DNA of 64,000 bases from Sphagnum compactum (GCA_965153455.1 OZ234494.1:1116001-1180000); one strand, 5' to 3'; shown: positions 12,106 to 25,421, counted from the first letter of the stretch. Notes: generated from the letters alone by a model not told the origin. Numbers and translations are program-made.

Positions 12106-13765
12106 CCGGTATCCACCATGACTTTTTATCACTTGTGACCACCAGGTATTAATTAGTTCTATTTCAAGTTTTGCTTTTGTGACTTACACAATATTCAAAT
12201 TATCCTCCTAAGCCCTATTTTACTTTTCAAAAATTTCCAAAATCTTTCAAATGTTGTTCAATCTTCAAGAGTCACTATTTATCACCTAGTGACCACTAGG
12301 TATTAGTTTTATTTTATGTTTTGCTTTTGTGATTTATGCAATATTCATATTAGCCTTCTCTCATTTGATTATTGTAATCACTACCAATAATGATAATGGG
12401 TCAAAGCAAGATAAAATATATGAAAAAAATAGACGTCTTCATTTTGACCTTGTGCCTCTCATATAACTAACATAAAATAACATCAAATTAGGTGAAAGTA
12501 TGTGTCAAATAACATTAATTGCTCTATTAAATTTATAAGAATTTAATTCTAAGAGTATTTTTTTAAAAAGAATTTGAAAAGTAAATAAAAAGTATATTTA
12601 AAACCAACTAAAAAAATGAGTTCAAACCTATTTTTTGGTTAGAAAAATTAATGAAATTGACATGTAATAAATTAGGAAATGAATGTCAACATATGTTCTA
12701 GCAAGACTTCATTAAAAAAAAAATTATTTCCTTTTTGTAAAAACCTACTTGACACTTACTTGAAACCAAAAGCCCATAATGAAAAGTACACGTCAAAACC
12801 CTTAAAACTACTTTTACAATTTGAAATATGAAAATCAATGCACATTAGGGTGAACATATATCATACTTAGTTATTGAAATGAAAGCATTCAATGCTTCAC
12901 AATTTTATAATGGGTTTTGTTGCTATTTTAAATTTACTTGTTCTAGTTTTGACAAGGAAATCATGTTGTTCACTATATTTTGCTTACACCAAGTTCAATT
13001 TGTAATTTCAAATTTTTTAAAACTATTTAAATTGTTTTAAGTTATTTTCAGACTTTTCGAAAGTTTGAAATTAATTAAAAACATGTTCTATCCTTAACCC
13101 TAACCTAAACATTACACTTCAACATCAATTTATATGTAAAACCTTAATGTTAAACCTAAAACCATAATCTTAAACCTTAAGCCTAACCTTAAAACTTTAA
13201 AGTTAAACCAAAAATAAATAAAATAAATAACTGGTAAGTTTTTTGATATCAGCCTAATATTGGTATTAGGCTACTGATTTTGGGCTCATATATGCTTGGT
13301 ATATAGACTAGTATGACACTAGTATAACCTCAAGTTCCTACGAGCTTGTACTAGTATTAAACTGGTACCAGACTTAAGTCATATCAGATTTGTCTAGTAT
13401 TTGATATCAGTGTTCATACCAATATTGATACCAGTTTCTCACCCTACATTGGTCAACATCAGTCTCAAACCATCAATGAAAATCTATTAACCTTAACAAG
13501 GTTATTAAACATGATCATTGCTAATGCCATTGATGCTAACCTAGCACTGTTCTTATTGCACTTTTTTGATACTGAGATTTTGGCAAAATTTAACCAAAGA
13601 AAATAGTTGAATTGGTCGAATTTATGTTAGGAAAGAAAAAAATTCTCAATTTCTTTGTGAAAAATTTCACCAAATTAAAATAATACCTTAGATTTGTTTT
13701 TTGAGCTGCCAAAATGAACAAAGTCTTGGGTCGCAGTCAAATGGGGATCCTCCATCCTGCAAAGT
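12106..13765. other. AT-rich intergenic DNA
   Basis: No gene was recognised. Bases 13080-13200 contain clusters of cctaac/cttaaac-type strings that resemble degenerate telomere-like motifs but are irregular. Bases 13250-13440 belong to the ACTGGTA-rich diffuse repeat. Bases 12100-12160 and 12270-12300 repeat variants of tttttatcacttgtgaccaccaggtattag. Confidence 0.45.
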
Positions 13766-16329
13766 ACTCAAAATCTATTTTCTGGTTGTATTCTCAAAAA
13801 AATTTCAATACTCAAGTTGCTTCTAAGCACTTACTCTCTAAACTTCATTCCTATCGGGAAACATGACTATGCCAAAGAAGGCCTTCGGTTAGAAAGTTGT
13901 TCATTTGTGACAAAAAGACCATGGAAGCCATAAGGAATTCGATGTGGCAACTTGAGAGATGTAACTATTTCAAGAGTTGGTGAACGTGCATCTAAAATAA
14001 GGAGTTTTGATACATTGGCAGTTTCGTCATGGTAATATGTGAGGATGTAGCCATCATCCTCCAAAATAGACGGATCCGTACTACGGGGTACAAAATAGGG
14101 TTCACTACAATAACAATTTGCTGGGAATTTTTGCCAACCAACAACAGCTTGTTGTGTAACATCATTATTTTGTGAAGCTTCCAAGTCGAATTTGGCTATT
14201 CCTCCATATTTCGGGAATGGTCCTGACAATACTCCATACACATATCTTGTCTTCTTACATTGATACATCTTGTTGAATTGTCCACCATCAAAGTTGGCAT
14301 TACTTGCAACCTCTTGTTTATATGCTTTTCCTGTCTTGAGGTTGAGATGAAATGTTGCTAACCGCAATTCAAGTTTGTCCGGATGCTGAAAAGTGAAATG
14401 GATTGGTGATAGTGTAGATCCAACCACAACAATCTCATCACCCTCCTCCCAAGCATTCACATAGTGGAAACATGTGCTATCCGGAAGGTCAAACCACTTG
14501 ATTCTTGCTTCTGTTGTGGCATTCCTTGGCAACACTCCAAACCTAGGGATCTTTTTATCATCAATGCAAACTGGTGATTTTGCATTGAACATCTCCTGCA
14601 AGAAAAATGTGGATTTGAAGACACCATAATATAATATGTCAAAAGTCTTAGATACCCATTCACATGGATGGACTCTATTTATATTTACCTCATCTTGGCC
14701 TCACATAAAAACATAACAAATGCATTTCCCTGAGAATGGTTGAACTTATGTAAAGGTCATAATTACCTTTAACATGATCAATGGAAGAAAAGAAGTCTTG
14801 AATCATTTGAAATGTCATATTGTTGCAACTCAAGTGCATGCTTGCATTCTAACTACAAAAAAAAATCAATTTTATTTGGTGAGGCCATAGATACCTGCAA
14901 GCGAAAGACAATTTGAGTATCTGGAAACACTATGTATTTGCTTGTGATTGCAAAGTCATGTATGAGACATGGTTCCGGAAGAGTGATGTTCACATTTGCA
15001 TGTTTTCTCCCATCAACTGAAATTTTGAAGAGTGTTAGGTATGGAGCTTGGAAAAAGTTGACACTGTAACTGAACATCTCCCCTGTTTTAGGATCAATCT
15101 TTGGATGCGCAGTCTTGTTGGTAGCTTTGAGTGCTCCATTAAAATCGTATCTACAACCAGAAGGTATAATACAATTGATCTCTATGTGAACCATGCCCAT
15201 GTCAGTTGCAAGCACAACATTGGATGTAATAGTCCTCAAACAATAATTTAATGCCCTTACTCTGTGTTCTATTGTAGTTTTTGACAATTAGTCATACATT
15301 TGTGCCAAGAAGATGGATTACTTGGAATTTTATATTTTCCAATGTGATTGAGTAACCTGCACCTACATTTAATCAATGAATGAAATGCCTTCAGATAATG
15401 TATGATACATCATTCACAGTCATCAGTTCGAAGACTCAAACAATATGGGGGAACTTTTTGTTGATTGTTTTCATAAACGGAACATCTAGGTCAAATCCTT
15501 CACTTTGACTGGCAGGTTAATAGAAGCCCATTCTCCTCAAAGGGCAAGGCAACCCTGCCTTCAAAATATTTGGCCCCAGGTGTTTTTTAATCGCAATTTT
15601 TTGCCATTTTTGGACCTAGATACAAAGGATTTTCAATGAAAAAATGGGTGAAATTCACCAGATATGTATGATAAGTTCCAGCAGGTAGCCAAATAATAGA
15701 AGGATGATTATTTTTTCTTTGGCTATATCACAAAATTGGACAAAGAAAACACTCTGCCCAATAGTCTAAAAACTTAGAAATTTACAGTTAGATTATTGTA
15801 GTAACATAAAAGAATCAATCAGACTCTTGTTCAACCAGGGGGAAAGTGAACAAGCACATCTGAAAGTCAGCTAGGGAATTCCAAGCTCTCCTTGAATTCT
15901 ATTTGTATAGGTGTTCTAATACGGAAAGGGAATGAAGCAGAGTTCGTTTGTAAACAAACTCTGAACCAGTGTACTAGTTAGTGGTGGAATGTTGCCAGAT
16001 TTCACCCATGAAATGGATTTGGCAACCATATGGCTTAAATTTTGATGGTGTTTTTGAGGCAAAATCATTAAATGGTTTGGAGAGCTGGCCTCCTAGTTCA
16101 GCCAGACTCATTGTGTACTATCGCCCCCAGAGTCCAGACAGGAGTGTCAATTTAGACACAATCATAGAAACTTACAAACTTCCATTGCACACCATTGTGA
16201 GGTTAATGACAATAGTCTTTGAGAATAGAGGAAGTTTAGAGCTGAACCGGAGATTTTCAAAGTGCTCTGGTGGGTGCTAAACCAGCTATTACATGCAAGT
16301 CTGGAATCCCAACAGCTAAGGGAAAGGTC

Positions 16330-16515
16330 CCACGAGGCTTAAGGAACAGAGTGCAAGACACCAAACAAAAGCGTTTAAGGACTCGAGAGTGCAAGAGAGC
16401 AAACAAGAGACTTCAGTACTCAGGAGAGCAAGACACCAAACAAGAGCCTTAAGGAAGTCTAGAGAGTGCAACAGACTCCACGCGAGACTTAAGGACTCCA
16501 GAGTGCAAGAGAGGA
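16330..16515. repeat. Imperfect tandem repeat in intron 2 of copy 1
   Basis: About four units of some 40-50 bp carry cttaaggactc, agagtgcaagag and caaacaagag in varying order. The same array is found in reverse complement in intron 2 of copy 2 (about 39685-39850). Being present in both copies, it predates the duplication. Confidence 0.75.
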
Positions 16516-17039
16516 AACAAGCTCGACTGTGCACCAGCGAAGTCGCGGGACAAACTAGATCACGGGGTTTTGTTGGGAAGAACTCAGAACCTACCTTCCA
16601 ATGGTGCGGAGGTCTCCATCGTCTGTGATATGAACGGCATAAGGTTGATCATCCTCCGACATTGCCAGCAATTTGCCATTGAAGAACGCCAAGCCTGCAT
16701 TGGCAGTCCCGGTACCACCAGCAGGGTCAAGCACACCTAACGTAGCTCGAAGACCAAACAGTGCTAAGCGTGGCAACCCAATCAACCCGTGTATCTCCCC
16801 CATCATCTTCGGAAACAAAGGCCTTCCTGCCTTCTCCTCTTGTATAACCTAGTGCAGTTCAAGTTCACACCAAGTACAACACATGATTGCAATAAGTCCT
16901 TCTGAGCTTCATCATTTCTGGAGCTTCATTTAACTAGAACAATCGGGTAGAGTACATCCTGTTTCTATGGGACCCTAATCGTCTCTTTCCACTAGGCTGC
17001 TTACGGCACACTGCGTGTAACTGTGATCACAGCAGCCTA

Positions 17040-17400
17040 ATGGAAGGCCATGACATAGGGTCTTGTTTCTTACTGCACTCACAGTCACTTTCCAACTCTA
17101 ATGAAAATAAGTAATTAATCATGTTAGGAACTCTGGAAATGCATGTTCTAATGAAAAGCCCTTCATATAGCGATTTGGTGGAGGGTTAGTCGTTTTCCAT
17201 TGGAGACCTGCAAATTGTGATGAAAATATGTAATTAATCATGTTAGGAACTCTTGAAACACATGTTCTGATGGGAAGCCACTAACATAGGGTCTTGTTTC
17301 TTGCTGCATGGACAGTGGCTTTTTTTTGGAGAGCTGCAACAGTAATGAAAATATGCAATTAATCATGTTAGATACTCTGGAAACATGTTCTCTTGAAGGA
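17040..17400. repeat. Tandem repeat in intron 1 of copy 1, about 120-bp unit
   Basis: Units share aattaatcatgttaggaact, aacatgttct and the string agggtcttgtttct. There are about three units. It corresponds to the 125-bp array at 38218-38590 in copy 2. The array is bracketed by copies of tcacagcagcctaatggaa, which suggests that an inverted-ended element founded this intron segment. Confidence 0.75.
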
Positions 17401-18605
17401 ATACACAGATGTCATCGTATGGTGAGTCACTGTTTCACTCCTAGGTCTTAGCGCTCCTGAAATTGACCGGTAGAGCTGTGAGATGACTGTGAGCACACCT
17501 AATGGATCACAGCAGCCTAATGGAAAGATGTCCTTCGTGCGTACCTGTTGGTGCGAATGTAGCGGCAGCAATAGGTGGCTTTACCGTCGCGGAACTTGAC
17601 AATGTGCAGCATACCGTCGCCATCGAAGTAATGGTAACCAAAGCCCGGCTCATGGCGAGGATTGGCACCATTTCTCAAATACACCCCGCCATTCAAGCAG
17701 CTGGGGATAGTCCCGGACTCAATCTCCACGTTCTCGTCCGGAGGGCATTCACGATCAACAGGTGCGAAATTTCCAACCGTGAACATCTCTGGGGCAGATG
17801 GGTTTATCAGAGGTGATACCGTTGTCGATCGGCCTACTTCTATCCAAGTCGCTAGTAATGTCTCAGCCGTGTTCAAAACTGCTTTCTCGATTAAATTACC
17901 GCCAGCTACTGATGATGCTGCTGCTGAGATCCGAGGTCCCACTTCCGCGATCTGAGCTCGAACTTCTCTTCTTGTTGTTGCAGCAGCCTCTCTGCGCGCC
18001 GAGTTCGAGTCATCAAAAGATGTCAACTGCAACTCCCTAACTACACGATTGCTACGAGTAATTCCAACTTGAATATGCTTCAATTGCGCATTCATGAAAA
18101 CTGCATGAGATGGGTTATAAGTACTCATGCTCCGTTTCCAGATGAATGCAGGTGTAGGCAGCGAGCTAGTCGGTGATCTCCAATTACAAATTGCAGTATA
18201 TGATATTGTTCTCTCCCGGGCTGCACCAGCTGCAGAATACTGACTCGGCAAGGCAATTGCAGGACTAGTACTCGGAAACAACATAGTACTCACGTGGAAC
18301 GCCATGATGCTCAATATCTTTACTACTACTGCCAAGGACGTCTCCTGAAGTAGCTACTAGCTAGCTCTCTCTCCCCAGTCCCTCAACCTCAGCTGAATTT
18401 TTTTGCAACAGCTAGCTTCACTACATGAGCTTTCACACTCAAATTATCTCAGGCTTGAAAGATCTACTGCAACAGCACCCCATATCATCTTCTCATTCTT
18501 CTTCTTCACAAACGAACTTTGGAATCCACAAAATCAGTCATATAGTTATGATCACCTATTCCAAAGAAACACAAATCCTAATCCTTCACATCGCAACAAC
18601 AACAA

Positions 18606-18650
18606 CAACTTCTATTATCAAATTATCCACCAAAGATCCTTGACTGGTCA
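18606..18650 (-). promoter_or_regulatory. Degenerate core promoter region of copy 1
   Basis: Read on the minus strand, this region has ggataatttgataatagaag where copy 2 and the orphan copy at about 11960 both have ggataatttgatataaaag. The likely TATA box is therefore lost in copy 1. The role of the motif as a TATA box is inferred from sequence and position only. Confidence 0.5.
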
Positions 18651-19662
18651 TAAGCTTGCCCAAAAAAATTTATAAAAATTCTGTAACCCTCCAACCACTT
18701 TGAAAACGAAGTGATCAACAAAGAAGCGCTACAAAAATGCCACAAAGGACAGATTAGATAGAGTGGGGAAGCAAAGAGCCTGCATAGGCCTGTGTTTTAC
18801 ATGATTCTGTTGATTTACGGAACTGCAGATCATATCCTTTCCCCCCCCCCCAATCCTGGTACTTTTTGTGTGTTCATTTGCATGCAGGTACACTTTTTCC
18901 CACTAGAAGCTCCAAGTCGTCAAGATGCCGCAGGGGTCACTGACATGCAATGGGTCGGTCACTTTTACATTTCAATGAAAATGAGGGAAAAACAATTACC
19001 TCAGTCCAAGCTAAGGGATTTTGTTTGATGGTTTTACTTCTGGAAGTAAATTTATAAAACGTTTAAGAAATAAACCAGGCTCACCAAAACAAATATTTGG
19101 AATGGTTATAAAATTTGAAAAAATCGAATATCTATTGAATATATTTTCATTATTGGTTAGTTATCATATTTTATCCTATTTATAAACAAAATAAGTAAGT
19201 ACCGCCTTGCCTTAAGGCAAAAGAAGAAATAAGGACACTCAAATATTTCACCAGAGAAGAATATAATCTTCAAAAAATCCTCTAAAAGAAACCAAAATCC
19301 TTCAAGATATTTTAACTCTATAACAACTTTCAACACAAGCCAAAATATAATCTTTCAAAGATCCTCTTATACAAATAGACCTATTACCTAAGGGCCAAAA
19401 TCCATTAGGCTCCTATAATCTATAATGAATCTAAACACAATATTCTTGCGTTGGTAGGCAAGGCCAATAAACAACAAGAGACATTTATCTCATCTTTAGT
19501 TCAGAATTACGGTAGTTACCCAAAAAGTACCCATCTCAGCCTCTGATTCCACTTGCATATGTCAACTTTCCAGTTGACGTCCAAGCTGCTGGAATCTGCT
19601 GCCTCCCCTTGCAATTGGGATTTATAAATAGCTTCTGCCACAAACAGGAAGCGATCTCTCCA

Positions 19663-19812
19663 TCTAATATATTAAAGCAAACGTGGTGTCTGTCTGTCTG
19701 TGTGGACAAAAATTGGGCAGTGCCTGGAAGATTCTTCCAGTCACTGCCCGTTCCCTGGTGTCTGTCTGTCTGTCCAAAATATCGCGGGCAGGGCAATCTA
19801 ATATATTAAAAG
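19663..19812 (+). mobile_element. Possible Helitron-type 5' termini (two) around a 35-nt hairpin
   Basis: The string tctaatatattaaa, resembling plant Helitron 5' ends (TC, preceded by A), occurs at 19663 and again at 19797. Between them, 19715-19749 is an almost perfect hairpin (gggcagtgcctggaaga with its complement, one mismatch). Two tgtctgtctgt strings are also present. No matching CTRR 3' end was identified, so the Helitron reading is tentative. Confidence 0.35.
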
Positions 19813-19864
19813 TTAAACCTACCTACTTAACTGCCTTAAATTTTTGGTTGGTACAGACAGTTGG

Positions 19865-20195
19865 TAGGAAAAGAAGGGAGGTAGGTAGGTAGGTAGGTAA
19901 GTGTGAAAGAGAGGTAGGAGGAGAGGTAGCCAGGTAGGTAGAAAAAGTGGGTAAGAAGACAAGATAGGTAGGTAGGAAGGAGAGGCAGCCAGGTAGGTAG
20001 AAAAGGTGGGTAGGGAGACAAGGTAGGTAGCTAAGAAGAAAGGAGAGCCAGCCAGGTAGGTGGAAATTGTGGGTAAGAACACAAGGTAGGTAGATAGGTA
20101 GGAAGGAAGGAGAGCCAGATAGGCAGGTAGAAAAGCAGGGTGAGAAGTCAAGGTAGGTAGGTAGGTAGGTAGGAAGGTAGGAAGGTAGGTAGGAG
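19865..20195. repeat. GGTA tetranucleotide-rich tract 2
   Basis: About five irregular higher-order units of some 60 bp each combine ggtaggtaggt with agccaggtaggtagaaaa and gtgggtaagaagacaagg. The tract occurs only in the left arm's extra segment. Confidence 0.85.
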
Positions 20196-21874
20196 AGGCC
20201 AGGGCAGCCGCTGCGGGGGCCCGGGCGAGGTGCCACGGGTGGCTGGAGTGGCGTAGCCACGGGTTGCCCTCACTCGTTCCACTTGAAGTCCAAGCTGCTG
20301 GAATCTGCTGCCTCCCCTTGCAATTGGGATAACAACTTGGCCACCTTTAGCCTGGGATTTATAAATAGCTTCTGCCACAAACAGGAAGCGATCTCTCCAT
20401 TCCACTTGAAGTCCAAGCTGCTGGAATCTGCTGCCTCCCCTTGCAATTGGGATAACAACTTGGCCACCTTTAGCCTGGGATTTATAAATGGCTTCTGCCA
20501 CAAATAGGAAGGTTCTCCATCGCATGAAAGGTTGAGAATTGACGTATTTCATCATCCATCTTTGCACAAGGTAAGGGACTTATAAAGTTCTCTACTTTTG
20601 TATATCCCCTTCTACTGATTGGAGCCTTCATTAATAAAGTACACTCCATCCATGTGATAGGTCAGGTTTCATGCAATTTACTTTTTCCCCTCGAAATTGG
20701 GACAACTACATGGCCCCCCCCACCTTTATCTGTGCCCAATGAGTAAGGGAGTCATAAGATTCTCTCATTTTATGCATCCCCTTCTCCCCATCCGAGCCTT
20801 CATTAATAAAGTTTAGCAAGCTTACTGCACTAATAGACTTTAAGACAATGTTGTGTCAATTTCTTAGGAATATAGTACATTACATCCATGCGATAGGTTA
20901 GTTGTGAAAATTTTATTTTCATTGGCAGAAGATTGTGTACTTCTAGAGACTTCAAAAATTTGTTGAATCAATTTCTTAAGAGTAGAGTGCACTCCGTCCA
21001 TCTGATAGGTCAGTTATAGTGTTAAAGTTCTTTTTTGGGTTGGCAGCAGACATTTTACTCATAGCTCAAGCAGGTCTTGCAAGTGTGACAAGTTAAATGC
21101 AACACAATCTTCAATATAAGTTTGGGCATGCTTGTTACAGATGGTGCCAATAAAATATTTTGGTAAGTCTCAGGTAAGACTTTACATGACATTATTGATG
21201 TGCATCGTACAACAATTTTCACATTTGATCCATCATTTGTCACCATCTATCCGGGCTTACATTCTCATCTATTGTCTTTATGGAATTTCAACTTTTTTGA
21301 ACAACTTTCTGGAGCAATCTTTGTTAGATTTTCCATGGTTCCCTTTTGGAGGCTTAGAGAATAGGGTCATCAAAAAATGGGTTTCATTCGCTGTTCAGAC
21401 TAATTGGTTATTGAAACTCTTTAGTACTAAGCTCAATTTCAGTGAATCCTGAAATTAGTTCATACCTGAGGCAGAGCTGAGCGGCACTTCCAACTGGCTT
21501 TTATGCTCTGAATTTGGTTTCTCTACTACTTTAGTAACCTTCTCTAAGCTAAACTTTCAATTGGGTTTTTTCAATGTTCCAAAATTGTTAGTGGCCTACA
21601 AAAGACAAAAAGAAAAGCTCCAGAGAAGTGGCATGGGAGTTTTGTAGACTGTTTTGAAGCTTTTTGAGATTGTGAGACTTTTGTGGAACTTAGTAACTGT
21701 TTTGGAGTTGAACACGTCGTTTGCAGGGCCCAAACTATATCTCACTTAATCTTAGTTATAACCAGCAGAAAAAAGGGGGCAAGTGCCATAGCTGAGGAAT
21801 GTACATGGGCCCATAAAAAAGTGGCCGTGAAAGTTCAACTTGCTGCATGGAATTGAAACCAATGTTGTGGGTAT

Positions 21875-22212
21875 CTAAGGCCCACTTTAGACAAGGGTCC
21901 AGGGTCCAATTTCCTAGGAACCAATTTGGACTGATTTGAAGCAAATTGAATCCTTGAGTTGGACTGTATCTTTGTCCCTAGCCTAATTCTTGGTTCTCCA
22001 CATCAGGAGCTCTCCTTTGGCACTGTTTTTGTGTCTAAACCAATTGATTTTCCCTCCAAAATAGCTGCCATGTAGGTTTAGCCTCAATTTGCCACTTTTT
22101 GGTCTTGGACCCTTCTCTTAAGGCCTTGGGACCAACTTAAAGCTTTTGACAATAAGATTGCTTGAATTCATTGGTCCCTGGACTTTGGTCCCTCGTCTAA
22201 AGTCGCCCTTAG
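21875..22212. mobile_element. MITE-like element with CTAAGG ends
   Basis: The left end ctaaggcccactttagacaa and the right end ending in ttgtccctc...gcccttag are imperfect inverted repeats (ctaagggcgactttagacga on the complement), about 36 bp long. Length is 338 bp and there is no transposase. It lies in the spacer of the large palindrome just inside the left arm. Confidence 0.7.
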
Positions 22213-25200
22213 AATCAACTACAGAACTTTTAAACCGATTTTCCTCAAAAACCCAGAATCGCTGATTCTTTGATTCTGAAAGTTTTAAATCACCAGAACT
22301 GCTTGTTATTTAAAAAATCAAATAACTACACAACACTGATTGAAACCAGGAAAATATTAAACAGGCCAAAAGAAATGAATGCAGTCAGTACAAAAGTGCT
22401 GCTGCGATATTTTCCTCCAGTCTGCCCATTTGCCCCATCCATATTTTCTCAAGTGACACACAGGCATGTTTTGTACTCGTAACCTCATATAATACGGCAT
22501 GTTTTGCACTTGTAACCTCACATAACATGCCAAGTAATATGTTACATACCCCTTTATACCTCTCATGTGTTCAACCAGGACCCCATAGGTAATTGTCTTT
22601 TATTGAGCTGTGCCTTTAATAAAGGACTGCACATTCACCTGGTGGAATACCTTAATGTTATATCTTGCATGTACCTTGTGGACAGACATAGGTTATCTTT
22701 TAGGAAACCTGACCAGGGTTTTTTATATAAAATATAAAATGTGCACAAGTGGCAATAGGATATCCCTCTAATATGCCTAACTGACTTCTTTTGACAGAGG
22801 ATTATGTGCTTCTTGATCATTTGTTGAGTCAGTTTTTGGTACACATGGATCTTTCAAAATAGTCCAAAGTGGCTATTCATGTTTTTTAGAAATAAGTTCA
22901 CGTGGCACCCACAAAATATTTCAAGTAAGTCTCATTGGCACCCCAGCCACAAAACCACTGAAGAATGTGGCTCCATTATTGAAAAGGAAGGAGAAATAAA
23001 GACAAAAAGTGACATTGATGCATCAAAGTTCAAAATTTCAAACTTACAAACTAACACAAATATTTCGAAGGGGAGTTGAACCCCACTCTAATATCAGACT
23101 TTGTCCAATGTAAACTCAAAGTCTCATCCATCACACCCAAATGTCAATAAATCTCATAATCTCATAAGGAACCAAACATAATCACAATTCATTGGACTTG
23201 TCCACATCATGAAAACATGAACACTTGAGGCTAGGGTTGTGAGAAGAATAGAACTTGTTAAGTGGTAGCACCAAGCATGGTAATAACCTCTTAATAAAAG
23301 AAGGTATATTGAATATAAAACTCTTGTGCAAACATGCGGAGAGTTGCGTCCAAATTGAACCTATTCGATTGTGCATTTTAACTCTCATGAATGCAAGTGT
23401 GTGGAGAAACTCCATTCATCTTCTATAAATCTAAGCATTGATATCATTACAATTTCAACTAACTTCAAATATTCACTTAGTTGTTGAATGAACAAGTCAT
23501 TATTGTTGATTGTGACCCACAACTTAGTCATTATATTAATATCAAATGGTTCAACATGGCCTTTGGCACATGCATCTTCATGAACTTAAAGAAGCACATT
23601 TGCAAATTCAAGAGGTTGGCATTCAAAGGTTTAACAACTTGTAACACCAGGGGTTTCACCTTCTTTGCTTCACAATAATTTTTCTTTATGATAATGAAAT
23701 GTAAAGGGAAAAAATTCAACATCAAGCTACATCCAAAATTGTGGATACATAATGTTGAAGACATTTATCAACTCAAAATCTAGAAATTGTTAATCTAATT
23801 CATTGATGAACATTTAGTTACAACAAAACATTGACCTTTCACATGCATGATGGATGTCTCAAAAGCATACTTTCACATAGGTTCATTAGCCCCTACAAAT
23901 GGATTGAAAATCTGAGTTCAATAATTGTGACCAACCATACCTAAACAATTGTTTCCACACCATTGTCAGGTTAGTAACCCAATCTTAGGTGATTGTGGTG
24001 GAATTTTTTTCCACCACATCTTAAAACACTTGGATTTAACGCTAACAGGTAGTTGTTGGATTTGGCAACATAAGGAGATTTGGCAACATATTTGGCAAAT
24101 CTTTACAGCTATTACAAAGTCACAAATGAAGACTTCCTTCCTTGGGTGAAAGCACAATTAGGTGGACTATTTGGATTGTCATAATTGTAATTTTTTAAGA
24201 TTATAAATGGACTTAAAATGTAAAATCATATCAAACATTAAAATTTTCAATTTTTTCATTATCCATGTTATATTATACTTTATTGAAAATACTATTAAAA
24301 ATTATGGATGAGTTTTAATAAGAGAATGGACTCGTTGTGGACTTTTGAAATAATGACATTATGTTTGTCACACACAAAATGAAAAATGTGGACTCAAAAT
24401 ATGTCATAGTAATATCAAAATTAAAATTAAAAAGTAGCCGCCATAAAATGAATAATTTTATTGTATTATGCATTGAAATTTTTCCAATATAATTTTTTTT
24501 CATATTTAAAAATTTAACACGTGATTTTCATCATTTTTTACAATTGATATTCCATTTCACATTGAAATCTTTAGTTTTTTTTCTAAATTTCTTGACCAAT
24601 CACATGTTTAAGGATATTTATAGGGTGTTCTATTAATATTTGTGACGAAAACCATAAGGGATTATTATAGGACTTATAGTATGATAATTATTTTAAATAC
24701 AGGAATTATAGCTAATGTAAGATGTGGACGCTTCAAAATGTCAAACATGAACCATTTAACCATGCTTTTACCCCCCTTACGCAACTTGATCAAAACATTG
24801 ATTGCTTCTAATAATGGTAGCAAATAAAACAAGCCTAGCAATGTGTGGAAATCACAAAAAAGGTTTAGATTCAACCTTGCTTGAACAACAAATACACTAT
24901 CACAATCAATGTCTTATACTTTGCCATCACACATTTCAAAAGCTTCAACATGTTTATCCACTAAGTCTTCACATTTTGCCAAATTTTTGGGCCCTTATAT
25001 CCATGATCCTAACAAGTTTAGTGAATTCCAAATGTTGTTTAAGAAAGCTGAAAAAATAAAAATACAATGACTACAACAAATTCCAACTAACCACAATACC
25101 CAAATTTGAATAACAAGATTCATATAATATTACAATTTCCAATTTTCTTTGAAAAAACATGTGGGGAGATGTGGGGCGTCCCAATTTTTGGGGTGTTTGG

Positions 25201-25421
25201 TATGGATATAGCAGGCCAGTTGCCAAAATAAAAGGAAAATGTAATAAAACTTTATGAATCATTCCCTTAATCAAAAAAGAAAAAAATCAATTTGCAAGAA
25301 ATTGTGTTACCAAAAACAAACCACACAAGGTATTTACAAAGGTATAGTCAAAAGACAAGATCTTAAGTAAAAAGATATGATTCTTAATCATATGCTTAGA
25401 CTTCAATCAAAATTGAATTAA
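22213..25421. other. AT-rich spacer DNA without a recognised gene
   Basis: Many short ORFs occur but none resembles a family I know. Around 22465-22530 the string ggcatgttttg.actcgtaacctca is tandemly repeated twice. From 24180 to 24620 the sequence is very AT-rich. No splice-consistent gene model could be built. Confidence 0.4.

Larger units (their letters stand above)
13867..18305 (-). pseudogene. Carotenoid cleavage dioxygenase (NCED/CCD4-like), copy 1, frameshifted
   Basis: Exons, from the splice signals, are 18305-17545, 16848-16595, 15150-14895 and 14595-13867 on the minus strand. All have AG acceptors and GT donors. They match copy 2 exon by exon (761, 254, 256 and 729 nt against 770, 255, 256 and 729). 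The three-codon difference in exon 1 keeps the frame, but exon 2 lacks one base at its first codons (ggttataca against ggttcataca). The spliced message therefore shifts frame straight after residue 253 or so. The four family histidines remain encoded ([30 protein letters not shown]). The upstream TATA-like motif of copy 2 is changed to ataatagaag here. If intact it would cleave carotenoids or epoxycarotenoids in plastids. A sequencing error in a single base cannot be excluded. Confidence 0.85.
19549..20518. repeat. 121-bp repeat, two tandem copies plus one separated partial copy
   Basis: 20277-20397 and 20398-20518 are near-identical units containing tccaagctgctggaatctgc and tttataaatagcttctgcca. 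A third, shortened copy lies at about 19580-19660 and lacks the middle part. The whole 19.1-20.6 kb block is absent from the right arm, so it was inserted or expanded after the inverted duplication, or lost from the right arm. Confidence 0.85.
13766..21720 (-). repeat. Left arm of a large inverted duplication (dioxygenase copy 1 arm)
   Basis: Read in reverse complement, this arm matches the right arm: 13766-19085 pairs with 42598-35605, about 20630-21420 pairs with 35560-34755, and about 21440-21720 pairs with 28577-28282. The match covers all four dioxygenase exons, introns, leader and 5' flanking DNA. Between 19085 and about 20600 the left arm has extra DNA (121-bp repeats, GGTA tract) absent from the right arm. 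The right arm has its own insertions (28584-34746, about 35960-36838 and about 39098-39680). The arms are clearly diverged, so the duplication is not recent. Confidence 0.88.

Noticed and set aside
13080-13210. Telomere-like cctaaac/ccttaa strings (also near 31980-32530 and 46930-47080)
   Set aside because: The order and spacing are irregular and no run of the plant telomere heptamer is present. Simple AT-rich drift is enough.
19823-20260. Long minus-strand ORFs rich in YLPTYLPT
   Set aside because: They are translations of the GGTA tetranucleotide tract and have no independent support as protein.
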